A stretch of 64,000 nucleotides of DNA from Antedon mediterranea (Eukaryota > Echinodermata > Crinoidea > Comatulida > Antedonidae), in NCBI RefSeq assembly GCF_964355755.1, contig NC_092673.1:937001-1001000 (forward strand), given 5' to 3'. Below the pieces are notes generated by a model. That model was given only the letters and a program-made list of their open reading frames with translations. It did no database searches and had not been told where the DNA came from. Position 1 is the stretch's first letter. Every line of letters starts with the position of its first letter. The position numbers and the translations under genes were made by a program. Positions 49,896 through 61,165 of this stretch are shown here, piece by piece.

Positions 49896-50235
49896 AGATT
49901 AGTTCCCACTAGTACACGCAACGAAAAATTGACCAATCAGGAGCGAAGGACTAACCGAAATGTTGCTTTGCGCGGCGTCCTGACGAACAATAACATGCAC
50001 ATATTTATACTAAAACATTTTAACAATGAGCGGGAGGTAACCTGCAAATCATTTTTTTTTAATTAATTTATATTGACTAATCAGAGGCGAAGGACTCACC
50101 GTAATGTTGCTTGTGATTGGTCAAGTTACTTGCATTGTGTCCTGTCAAACAATAAATACATCAAAAAATCACATTTTTATACTAAAACATTTTAACAATG
50201 AAAGCGATGTACCCTGCAAATATGATTTGGAGTTT
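49896..50235. mobile_element. MITE family A, copies 6 and 7 in tandem duplication
   Basis: GACCAATCAGGAGCGAAGGA (about 49931) and GACTAATCAGAGGCGAAGGA (about 50075) each lead to ACTAAAACATTTTAACAATG and then ACCTGCAAAT or ACCCTGCAAAT. Unit 2 keeps the right arm TTGTGATTGGTCAAGTTAC, while unit 1 has lost it. The MITE and its right flank were therefore duplicated together, and one copy then suffered a deletion. Confidence 0.75.
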
Positions 50236-51745
50236 TTGTGAATTCATTGCCTATTTATATGTACCATTACTTTTAATCATATGAACAAGGGTAAGATTTA
50301 CTTCTGAGGAATTCCATTTTAATTCTGATACGAGTCGATATTGAATGACCAACAATTAATTAATTTAGACTTATAATTGGAGTTATTTGTCTTCGAAACT
50401 GGACATGACAAGAAATGTGGTTTAGAAAATCTAACACAACTGTTTAAATATTTGCAAATACGTTGGTTTTGAATCTCATGAGAAAAGCTTGGACAAAACT
50501 GTCAACCATTACCTATTTGTCTACCTATTAGGCACTACACCGTGCATAATATACTTCCAATGTTTTATACTAACCATTAAGCCTATTTGAAAGTATCATT
50601 TTAAAATTGATATGTACAATGCATAATAGTTTTTAAAATGCTGTCAGGGGTACCATTAGGCACGCGTTAGGCACGCGTTTCCCACTTTTTACAGCTAAAA
50701 TTATATTATAAACTACTTTTAGATATAATGTTTTCACAAACTATTATTAAAATTATTCGGGAAGAGTGAAAACGTAATTTCACATTATATGCACTCCCGC
50801 CTTGATGTGGCAAGGGTGTCTATACAGTAAAAGTGCGACAAAAGTGGGCAAAACAAACACACCCCTTGATAATATGGGCAACATTGAATGATTGTATTAA
50901 GAGCTCAGGTGACCTGGAGATATGCATGCATGAAACTCAATGTGAAATGCACCCTCAATCGGTTGGGGTGAATTCTGCGAAATGACCATACAAAATGTTT
51001 TGCATGAAAAACTAGGCCTACAATAATACAATACCATAATATCTCAGAGATTTATTTTTTCACAAATTGTTTAACCTCCGTTTTACCGAACATTGAATAG
51101 TACATTGGCATTAGAAGATAATTAATTGACCCTTTTTTATGAGATGGTACAGTATGTTGACATATACGGTTGTTATCTATAAGTAGGAGTTACTACTCCT
51201 GAATAAACCAATTTAGCGAGCAAACGAAGAATTTAATAAATGTCAACTATGTTCGTTTAAGTTTATGAACTTAATGTTCATTCATGTTCCTAAGAATATC
51301 AAATAAGCTCTTGTCAAACATTGTTGAATTACTGTTTGGTTATACACGGTTTATTTTGACAGGGTATATTCATTGGGTATGTTAGAGAATTAACCTCTAG
51401 CCCGTGGTTTACACACCCACGGGGTAACATTAAAGTGAGAGATGTATTAAAATATACATCTCACTGCCTTGACACGTTTCATACTCGGTCACGTACAAGA
51501 CATGGTCAAGTATCATTTTAGTGTGTTTGATTTCGGTTTGGATCGTAGTATTAATTGCCGTGTAAACACAGTGTAACGATTCTATAATTTGAAGAAGCAG
51601 TCTGATTGATGATGGGGTTATGACAAGCAGTGAAGCCCAAATGAATCAATATTATGATTGACATTAAACACATTGGTAGTGTTTAGGCATCTGCTTGTAC
51701 TTGGACGAAGTTTGTTGTTTTACCCCTAGCGAAATGTAAACCTAC
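50236..51745. other. Intergenic, no gene seen
   Basis: AT-rich sequence with no open frame above about 60 codons. GGCACGCGTTAGGCACGCGT near 50658 is a short exact duplication. A TAGGCCTA octamer is at 51013-51020. Confidence 0.4.
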
Positions 51746-51812
51746 CCTACTGATTGAAAGGCCTAGGCCCTGATTGAAAGGCCTAGACCCTGACTTAAAT
51801 GACTAGGCCTCT
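51746..51812. repeat. CTGATTGAAAGGCCTAG short tandem repeat
   Basis: Three units of about 22-26 bp, the third diverged. Each contains GGCCTAG or a derivative. Confidence 0.85.
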
Positions 51813-53723
51813 GATTAAGAGATAATAAGAAACGATGCGGCTGTAACCTGGGGTATAGTAGTAAACCTCTTAATATTCTTGATCTAGGCCGAACGTGACT
51901 TTATACTTGACCTTATTCTATAATTGATTTCATAATTGTGTTATGTTTGGATGGGCTGTAAAACAACTTGATCATAAATTAGTAAGCAAATAGGAACTAT
52001 GCGAGATGATGCACTTTCAAGAAAACCAGAGTGGGTTAATTAACCAGGTAAATAAACCGTCACTGTGACGACAGCAGAGAAAAGTTTGGTCCAATTAAGA
52101 AGTGCAGCACAACTAATTCCACCAATCACAGGTGTCGGTTCAAACGCGTTCGGATCGTCCGCACGATCCGTGGTTTGTGTGTTCAAATTACTTGTGTTAC
52201 GTCATGGGAACCATTTTGTTTTACTTTATTTTACTCGAAATTCATATTATACAAATTAAAGTAACAAAAAAAGTCCATTGCGTTTTTGCATAGCGGAATA
52301 CGCATGTTGAACATGTTCAAAACTAGATTGTCTTTTTTGTTTATGTATATGCACAGTGAAAGTAATCACTGTAGCAACTATTACGGTACAGGGACGTAAC
52401 TGATTAAGTGCCGTACGTACGTTTGAGAATCCGGAAGAAGACGATTACCGGCGCCTACTCGTCTCCTCGCGATTACTTTCTTGAAAAATTGAAACAAAAA
52501 TTAAGAAAAAATAATTTGTCTTACAATACAAAGACACATGTCACTAAGTTCATAATTAATCTTTTACATGATAATTCTCTGATGCGACTTGGACAAAAGC
52601 GGCTGGCATGTGCCCAGGTGCAATTGCGTCCATTTTCACCGAGTCGGAATATCGTCACATACCAGTACCTTGAATTGGACGACCAAATTCTCCTACTATA
52701 GGGGTATAATTAAATCTATAATACATCGACGGTTTTACATCATCTAAATACATTTCATATTATTACTTATTTTCGGTAAATTTAAAGTCAATGTATGTAA
52801 CTTACTACAAACAACAGTTTCTTGTCGGTGACATCGTCCGGTATGCTGTTACGATTTGCATACTGCTGGACTCTCAACCACCAGGTTTTTCGTTTTATCC
52901 AGTCGTCACAATATTCATTACGAAATCCGAGATAATTGTAAAATATTGTAAATGGTTTTATTGTAATATTAACTCATTCGTTATGAAATAGGAAGGAATG
53001 AAAAGATCAAGTAAAATATATTACAATCTTAATAGTATTGTGACCTTTAAGGAAGCCAATTATACAGTCTAAATCAAAGCCCAAGACGCTAGCCCATCAC
53101 GGGTTTTTGTCGCGTTTTGCTGCTCTTTTCAGCCTGTTTATCATCGACTTGACAACATCAGCTCGTGGAGACAAATATCTAAGATTTTATGGTTTTTTCA
53201 TAGCTACTAGAATTTGACAAGGAGCCAATATTATGTGATTGACATCATATTATATTGTGTATTATTATCGGATTTTCATACGTCGGGGTAATATCCATGC
53301 ATTTAGGCCTATCACGAATGATTTTTATTTTTTTATTTCAGACGCTTCCCTCAGTAATAGGTTGTATGTTCGAATCCCGTCAATCCAATCCAGTCCAATG
53401 ATGGAAAAATGTGTTGAGTTGTACTATTTTCCAGGCGGTCAAACGATAATTAGGCCTACTTACCTTCTTTCATTTGAAAATCGATTAAGTATACTTTTTA
53501 TCCATAGCATGATTATTTATTGAACTATTAATGTTAATATTAATTTCTTAAGCAAAGTAGTGTGTCAGAATTATGATTCAAATGATATGTTCCACTTTTT
53601 GCTTGACTTATTTGACATTTCAATTCAAATCAAACAACTTTATCCACTGTATTGCTTTTTCTAGAAGCTTACCACTTAATTTCAAATACGTGGGCTCGCC
53701 ATTATCTCTCCATTTTTCCTATT
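51813..53723. other. Intergenic; one unexplained open frame
   Basis: The frame 52408-52701 (+) covers 97 codons, or 39 from its first ATG. It is richer in G and C at third positions than its flanks and includes MRLGQKRLACAQVQLRPF. A TAA lies directly before its first codon and no good acceptor is visible, so I do not call it a gene. A GTTCGAATCCCG word near 53368 resembles a tRNA box B without the rest of a tRNA. TAGGCCTA octamers are at 53304-53311 and 53451-53458. Confidence 0.35.
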
Positions 53724-53884
53724 TAGCTTGGTTCCCACACGCAACGCAAGGACATACGCATACCGTAAGTGAGTTTACCAATTACAAGCGACAGGTCGAA
53801 TAATCCGTCGCATCGTGATTGGTCAGATTACTTGCGTTGCGCTTATACGTACTCATTGCGTTGTGTCTTGTGAACCAAGCTTCA
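53724..53884. mobile_element. MITE family A, copy 8
   Basis: AGCTTGGTTCCCACACGCAA to TTGTGTCTTGTGAACCAAGC, both ends with the family terminus. The core is TACCAATTACAAGCGACAGG opposite CGTGATTGGTCAGATTAC. Confidence 0.85.
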
Positions 53885-55908
53885 TAGGTAACGTGTTTGT
53901 ATAGCGACAAGTAAATACAAACAGCGATGAGTAAAAATATTTCACATTGTGTTTTGCTTTATGCGTTTTTTACGCTGCTGCTCTAGCCCGCTACGTCCCA
54001 TTAGGAGTACTCAATCAGAAGCTAAAGCAAGCAGCAGTTATAGTTCTAAGGACGACAGTTTTGCGAAAATGGAAACTCCACTATAATTTATAGATTTCCA
54101 GCTGCTACTGTATACCCAAAAAACGTCTGGGAAATAAGTCTATTAGGACATGTCATGCTAAAATTACAAATCCCAAAGCATGTCTGGTATTTATGACTTT
54201 TGACTGTAATTCACTGTCAGATATTCATTGAATTATTGTCGAAACAGTCCATTAAAGTTTGTGTTTGTAATAGGATACTTCACACTTGAAATATCTAGTG
54301 ACCCCCAGACTTGACCTTAGCACTAAAATTAACTAAAGTGACAGAAATTGAGTATTCACTTCTGTAACAAAAAAATAATATTTATTCACATATAAAAAGA
54401 GAAAAGAAAGCCAAAAACAATTGTCTGACAGACAATTTAAGTATTTGTTGCTTTAAATTACATTTTTCCGGTAAAATAACTATTATGTGACAATAAAAAT
54501 ATTTTTCAATAAAGTGAGCAGCGTTTTTTGTAAGAAATATTTCTTGTCTATCATGTACCAATGAAGCAATATGACAATATTGATCAATTTCATAGGATAC
54601 CTGATATACCTATCGTTAAAACTGAGTCTAGACAATACCCTTAGGCTGCTTAAAGAAGATGTATTGTTTGTTTCAAAACAATAAATTAAATGATGCACTT
54701 AAAACAAACAACGAAAAACAAAACGATTTATAAAACAAAATGCAATAAGGCTTTTAAGAGTCCAAGAAAATGAATTACTGTTGTAATCTACCGGCGGTCA
54801 GTATTTGCTACCTATTCTACAAGCATTGTATCGGCAGTCTATTCACATTAGCGAGAGTGGGATTATTTTAAAATAAGACCGAATTTACTAACACAGCAAA
54901 GCTCTTAAAGATGGAAATGATCTGAAAACTGGAATAAATTGTCTCTTCGTGTTATATTCATTGATATTCGTGTGAATTGAAAGCGTTGGCTATTGTGCAA
55001 TCGTATTCATCATTCATTACGATTTAAAACAGAGCTTAGCTAGAAATGTTCGATTCGCGTTAAAATTCGTGTGAAAAGAGCTTAACAATGTTACGGCCTG
55101 TTTCCACACAGTGCAACTTCACGGATACGATTTGTGTTTAGGAACTCCCGCCATCTTTATCAAGAATAAAGTTCCTTTACATATTCCGACAATCCCAAAA
55201 ATCCCATAATACACATGTTTGTGGCCATTAAAGCAATTATCGAATTCGTGTGTAAGTGTTTGCTTAATACCCAGTTCAAAACTGCCATTTAAATTATACG
55301 TTACCTCCACATACACGAGTTCGATAACCGGGAACCTACATGCTTTTGACGTAGACTAAAACTGTATTATCATGACCATAAGTTATCGTCATGTTTTATA
55401 AAATGACATGCTTTTCATCAACTTGGGGACTACATTATAGACAACAAGATTCCGCTGCCATGTCTGCCGTAATTATCGATGAGCCTGCAAACATTTCGAG
55501 AAAATTAGGAAAGAAAATGGGTGGCGTAACAGTGACGTCACAAGTAATGTGTCTAATGATCAGATAATGAAAACGGGGAAAAATGTAAATGGAAAATGTT
55601 TATAATAGCGTCGTCTCGCCTGTTATGTACACATTTAAGCCTACTTCTACTGGTGAACAAAATATTTTTGTTTATTAGACCATTTCAAAGTCACATAATA
55701 ATTTTTACCAAAAATTAGATTTAAAAAGTATTTACGTAATAAATCATAATTTAAAGAAATAAGAGAAAAAGAGAGATATCCGTAGAAGTGTTTGGATCAA
55801 TGTTGTAACTGTTTATTTTGTTTCGAAATCGTTATTTTTTCCATAACTTTATTAAAACGACATATTATTTATAGTTTGATTGTATTCATTCTTATTTTTC
55901 ATGTTTTA
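53885..55908. other. Intergenic, no gene seen
   Basis: Frames of 65-71 codons on the minus strand are unrecognised. GGCCTGTTTCCACACAGTGC near 55094 resembles the termini of the MITE families but no partner end was found. Confidence 0.4.
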
Positions 55909-55986
55909 GGGACAATATACATCATTAATGTTCTGGGACAATATACATCATTAATGTTCTGGGACAATATACATCATTAATGTTCT
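55909..55986. repeat. 26-bp tandem repeat, three exact copies
   Basis: Units start at 55909, 55935 and 55961 with GGGACAATATACATCATTAA and end TGTTCT. All are identical up to the final base, where the third continues as TGTTCTGG. Confidence 0.95.
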
Positions 55987-56249
55987 GGTTCCGTGTACTC
56001 GGTACGTGATTGATTGCATTCAGCATTATTTTGGAAAAAATATGTCTTAAAAATACGATTACTGGACATTAGTAAGTAGATAAGTAAGAGACTAAGTCCG
56101 ATGATTATTATACTGCATTAAAACGACGTGCTGACACGATCAGGTACGTGTGTACACGAATGAATGAAGTTTAATTACTAATGAAAAGACCAAAAATAAA
56201 ATATCCCAAAAATAAGCTATGATCCATTATACTCATCAGATAGTCTAAT

Positions 56250-56409
56250 GCTCTGTCTGCACTATCAAACTTTATGTGACAACAAATTGTGATATACCCA
56301 TATATGGATATGATGATGTCATATCACTACCATATTTGGGCACATCACCACCATATTTGGGCACATCACACTTCTTTTGTCAAACTAGTTTGATAGTGTA
56401 GACAGAGCT
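56250..56409. mobile_element. MITE family B, copy 3
   Basis: Begins GCTCTGTCTGCACTATCAAA and ends ACTAGTTTGATAGTGTAGAC followed by AGAGCTT. The interior repeats the block ACCATATTTGGGCACATCAC. Confidence 0.85.
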
Positions 56410-57909
56410 TATAATGGCAATGTAAAAAAGGAATATACGTTTCTAAGCCTGATTATGAAAAGGATATCCATTGTGTGTGCTGAGTCCTTTGTCGGGAACA
56501 CACCTCCCTGGTGGAATACCCTACGAATTCTCGTACGCGCGTTGGTAAATTACACCTGCGGTGCGCGTGCGTACGTATGTTGTTGCGTCCATGTTGTAGT
56601 TGTGTTTGCATTGCGACCGGGTATCCTAATCATTAGCTGGTTAATGTTTCCAAGGAGGGCAGCATATGTATTGCTATCACGATCAGAGAGCAGAAAACAT
56701 TGTTTCGTTTCTATATGCACAGAATTAGCTTAGAAAAATGAATTTTCGCCCTCGCGACAAAAAAAAATCCATCCAACAATCAATCAGCAACCAATCAAAC
56801 CAACTATCATTTTCGATCAACCAATCAATCGCTCAACCGATCAATCATCACTTTAAACATGCGCACAATACGTTAATAATATTGCACCAACTTTCTGCTT
56901 TCTCACAATTTTTCTCTCAATGAGTAATTTTTTTTTTTATAAATTATAGGCCTACATCATTTTGGCGTGGGTGTATGAATGTAAATTGAAGTAGCAGACA
57001 GTGCACTAAACACATTGGGAAGATACAAAATGGAGTCCATACAAGTTAATGTCTTAATCTGTCTCATTAAATCTTATTCAGTTAATCTATTTTGAAACAA
57101 ATAGTTGCCCACATTGGGCCTGTCCACTGAGTGCGGATTCCGGTTGGAAGGCCGGATAAAAAATAGAAAAAGCGTTTATATTTTTTAAGAATACAACAGA
57201 ATTTTACGAATAATCAAACTCATTCCGGATTCCGTAACAAAAACCCAACATTGCGAAAAACGTAACGCATACCGTTCATCTCATCTTTGGTTTATAATGG
57301 GTACCGGTTTGTAACGATAAACATAATCATTCGTATACTGTCATTTAACGAGAGCCACATAGCATCGGCATACTACCTATGCATTTTTTATGCTGTGTTT
57401 TCATTTTCTTTTTTTATTACGAAAAAGGTTGATTTATCTTGAAAGGTAAAATGTGAATGTTGCGGCACACTGCGGCGGAAGAAGGAACATTAATCATGAA
57501 TGTACCTCTATGTCATTAATGTAGTATATCATTAAAACGTCTTTAATAAACTTGAAAACGAAAACTGTATGCTGTCAGACGTGATAGTTACTGATGGTCA
57601 TCACTCAGTGTGCGCACGCTACCCTCTAGGCCACAAAATATCATCATTCTCAAGCAGCATCTCAACAACATTATTTCACATCTAGTTTTCAGCTCTAGAC
57701 TTAAGCTGCTTTCACATCACGCCCGGATTCGGTCCGGCCCTCTCTGAAAAAATATCGTGGAAAATGTGTTCAGTGGTAAACACCCATTCACACCACAATC
57801 CTACGATTTGAATCCGTACCTGATTCGGACTTCGAATTCGGAGGGATGGATTAAGAAGCCATTTTGTTTCAATCAATATATGAATGATCTCGTTATAATT
57901 ATAATTAAT
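56410..57909. other. Intergenic, no supported gene
   Basis: A 92-codon frame at 56455-56733 (+) is not recognised. CAATCAATC-type runs near 56780-56850 are low complexity. Around 57117-57260 and 57700-57850 are GGATTCCGG/GGATTCGG-rich segments that may be decayed MITEs. A TAGGCCTA octamer is at 56947-56954. Confidence 0.4.
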
Positions 57910-58085
57910 GTCACATAAAAGTTATTCACTTTAAATAAAAATTGGATCGAAGAAAAAATGATTTACCTGAAAAACTATAATTTAACGCAAAAAATAGTCA
58001 AATAGACTGGAAGTCAATTGGTATTTGGAAAATGTAACTGTTTATTTGTTGTCTTTTTTCCTATGGAAGTAAATAACTTCATTTA
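57910..58085. mobile_element. Inverted-repeat element family F, copy 2 (diverged)
   Basis: AAAAGTTATTCACTTTAAAT on the left is matched by GAAGTAAATAACTTCATTTAA on the right (split: GAAGTAAATAACTTC, ATTTAA). It is similar to the pair at 47633-47766 but with a longer spacer. Confidence 0.45.
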
Positions 58086-58370
58086 AACTGCAAAATGGGC
58101 TATTAAAATTTTGATTTTATAAATCTTAATTTTTCATGATTTTGGGGGAGATCTTTAAGCATAACATGCTATAGGCATAATTAGTTTAGTAAAAAAAATA
58201 ACCCCTAAAATCACTAGAAGAGCACTTCAAAAGGAATTGGATTCATTTTGTTCTTTTTGTATAGAGTCTAGTAGGTTAATGATCATTTGCTACATTACTG
58301 CCGATTTAAAAATCACATCTATGGAATTTGTAAGATTAATTGCTGTGGTAATGTTCGAGTCAGACCCGAA

Positions 58371-59692
58371 TTAAAGACATTGTACCGATAAACAAAGACA
58401 TTGTACCGATAAACATAATCTATTTAATCTATGTTCAAGTCAGACCCAAATCAAAGACATAGTACCGATGAACATAATCTAATGTTTAAGTCAGACCCAA
58501 ATCAAAGACATAGTACCGACAAACAAAGACATAGTACCGATAAACAAAGACATAGTACCGATAAACATAATCTATATTCAAGTCAGACCCAAGACAAAGT
58601 ACCGATAAACATAATCAAATGTTCAAGTCAGACCCAAGACATAGTACCGATAAACATAATCAAATGATCAAGTCAGACCCAAGACATAGTACCGATAAAC
58701 ATAATCAAATGTTCAAGTCATACCCAAATCAAAGACATAGTACCGATAAACATAATCTATGTTCAAGTCAGACTCAAATCAAAGACATAGTACCGATAAA
58801 CATAATCAAATGTTCAAGTCAGACCCAAGTCATAGTACCGATAAACATAATCTATGTTCAAGTCAGACTCAAATCAAAGACATAGTACCGATAAACATAA
58901 TCAAATGTTCAAGTCAGACCCAAGACATAGTACCGATAAACATAATCAAATGTTCAAGTCAGACCCAAATCAAAGACATAGTACCGATAAACAAAGACAT
59001 AGTACCGATAAACATAATCAAATGTTCAAGTCAGACCCAAATCAAAGACATAGTACCGATAAACATAATCAAATGTTCAAGTCAGACCCAAGACATAGTA
59101 CCGATAAACATAATCAAATGTTCAAGTCAGACCCAAATCAAAGACATAGTACCGATAAACAAAGACATAGTACCGATAAACATAATCAAATGTTCAAGTC
59201 AGACTCAAATCAAAGACATAGTACCGATAAACATAATCAAATGTTCAAGTCAGACTCAAATCAAAGACATAGTACCGATAAACATAATCAAATGTTCAAG
59301 TCAGACCCAAGACATAGTACCGATAAACATAATCAAATGTTCAAGTCAGACCCAAGACATAGTACCGATAAACATAATCAAATGTTCAAGTCAGACCCAA
59401 GACATAGTACCGATAAACATAATCAAATGTTCAAGTCAGACCCAAATCAAAGACATAGTACCGATAAACAAAGACATAGTACCGATAAACATAATCTATG
59501 TTCAAGTCAGACCCAAGACATAGTACCGATAAACATAATCAAATGTTCAAGTCAGACCCAAATCAAAGACATAGTACCGATAAACAAAGACACAGTACCG
59601 ATAAACATAATAAAATGTTCAAGTCAGACCCAAATCAAAGACATTGTACCAATAAACAAAGACATTGTACCGATAAACATAATCTATTGACA
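58371..59692. repeat. Modular tandem array of 45-, 51- and 21-bp units
   Basis: Three related modules alternate. The 45-bp unit is CAAATGTTCAAGTCAGACCC + AAGACATAGTACCGATAAAC + ATAAT. The 51-bp form adds AATCAA after the ACCC. The 21-bp unit is AAAGACATAGTACCGATAAAC. Because these lengths are multiples of three, two plus-strand frames stay open for 254-278 codons (MFKSDPRHSTDKHNQ or CSSQTQDIVPINIIK). A one-base-shorter junction variant (AATCTATG for AATCAAATG) shifts the frame within both, which argues against a selected protein. The left edge is more diverged (TTGTACCGATAAAC). Confidence 0.95.
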
Positions 59693-60447
59693 TTTAGAAT
59701 ATTGCCTTTGATATATAATTGATTAAAATATTTAAGAAAACATTTGAGCGAATAAAACGAACATAGTTTAACCATTATTAAGCGTATTCAGTTTTTTTAA
59801 CATTGAAAGATTTAGTAATAGGAGTAGTCAACACAGACGACAACAATTTACTGTTTAAATTTTCTTCGCAATAATAATTCGAATAAAACACGTTTTCATT
59901 GAACGACGAACACGACAGCAATTCTTACATTTTTCCGCAATGACAATTTCGAATAAAAAACGCGCGTTTTCGTTTAACGCAATTGCACATTTTGTCCACA
60001 TTGGCCATTCCAGTTTTCTTGGCAAAGTGTGCACAACAATTATTAACATTATTCAACGTCGGTGATTCAGGCGCTTATTCGATCACTACGGTAATTTAAG
60101 TTTGTGTAACTGTAATATTCTTGTATATGGCCGCCATGGGCATACGGCTAATATGACTAAAATGCTTAGATTTATTTCAAAATATAATTTGATTATTTTC
60201 TCATTTATCAAGTGATGTAAATTTTGAATAGAAATTATTATTGTTAATATAGTTAATAGTTAATAAAAGTCCAATAGTAAAACAAAAGCTGTGGTGTGCT
60301 GGTCGTGCACGGTGGTGGCGATGGTAGGCCTCGATCATTGCCGATTGTAATGATGATAGCAGATTTTGACCGAAAAAATATACAAAATAATTGTATGATA
60401 TGATTTATAATCATCACGCTGGATATTTGTGCGTAATTGATAATTTC
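59693..60447. other. Intergenic, no gene seen
   Basis: A minus-strand 64-codon frame (59855-60049) is not recognised. TTCGAATAAAACACG (near 59878) and TTCGAATAAAAAACGCG (near 59948) are two related words about 70 bp apart, suggesting an old duplication. Confidence 0.4.
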
Positions 60448-61165
60448 CTTCTATCCGCCTCCTTCTTTCTGTCTTCTTCTTTCAGCCTCCTTCTATCCGT
60501 CTCCTTCTTTCTATCCGTCTCCTTCTTTCTTTCTCCTTAATAATAATAATAATAATACGATTTATAGAGCGCACATATCCACAAAGTGCTCAAGGCGCTA
60601 TCCGTCTCCTTCTTTCTTTCTCCTTCTATCCGTCTCCTTCTTCCTTTCTCCTTCTATCCGTCTCCTCCTTTCTTCCTCTATCCGTCTCCTTCTTTCTTTC
60701 TCCTTCTATCCGTCTCGTCCTTTCTCTTTCTTCGTCTATCCGTCTCCTTCTTTCTTTCTTCTTCTATCCGTCCCCTTCTTTCTTTCTTCTTCTATCCGCC
60801 TCCTCCTTTCTTTCTTCTTCTATCCGTCTCCTTCTTTCTTTCTCCTTCTTTCCGTCTTCTTTCTTTCTTTCTCCTTCTATCCGTCTCCTCCTTTCTTTTT
60901 CCTTCGATCCGTCTTCTTCTTTCCGCCTCCTTCTTTCTTTCCGTCTTCTTTCTTTCCACCCCCTTCTTTCCGTCTCCTTCTTTCTTTCTCCTTCTATCCG
61001 TATCCTCCTTTCTTTCTTCTTCTATCCGTCTCCTCCTTTCTTTTTCCTTCTATACGTCTCCTTCTTTCCACCTCCTTCTTTCCTTCTTTCTCCTTCTTTC
61101 TTTCTCCTTCTTTCAGTCTCTTTCTTTCAGTCTCCTTCTTTTCGCCTCATTCTTTCGTACCGTTG
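60448..61165. repeat. Long polypyrimidine tract (CTTCTATCCGTCTCCTTC units)
   Basis: Over 700 bp is almost pure C and T on the plus strand, built from CTTCTATCCGTCTC and CTTCTTTCTTTCT blocks about 27-30 bp long. Its Ser/Phe/Leu open frames in two registers are artefacts. The tract is interrupted at 60539-60600 by a non-pyrimidine fragment. Confidence 0.95.
60539..60600 (-). mobile_element. (ATT)n-tailed retroposon 3' end inserted in the pyrimidine tract
   Basis: On the minus strand it reads GCGCCTTGAGCACTTTGTGG, then ATATGTGCGCTCTATAAATC and an ATT microsatellite. GCGC-TATAAA followed by (ATT)n is a common retroposon terminus in marine invertebrates. The pyrimidine array continues on both sides, so the fragment was inserted into the array or was amplified next to it. 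Confidence 0.55.

Noticed and set aside
53360-53395. Possible tRNA gene (GTTCGAATCCCG)
   Set aside because: Only a box B-like word is present; no box A, anticodon arm or acceptor stem can be paired.
58759-59690. Plus-strand frames of 254 and 278 codons
   Set aside because: Both cover the modular array in two registers and cross a one-base unit variant, so no single peptide is preserved.
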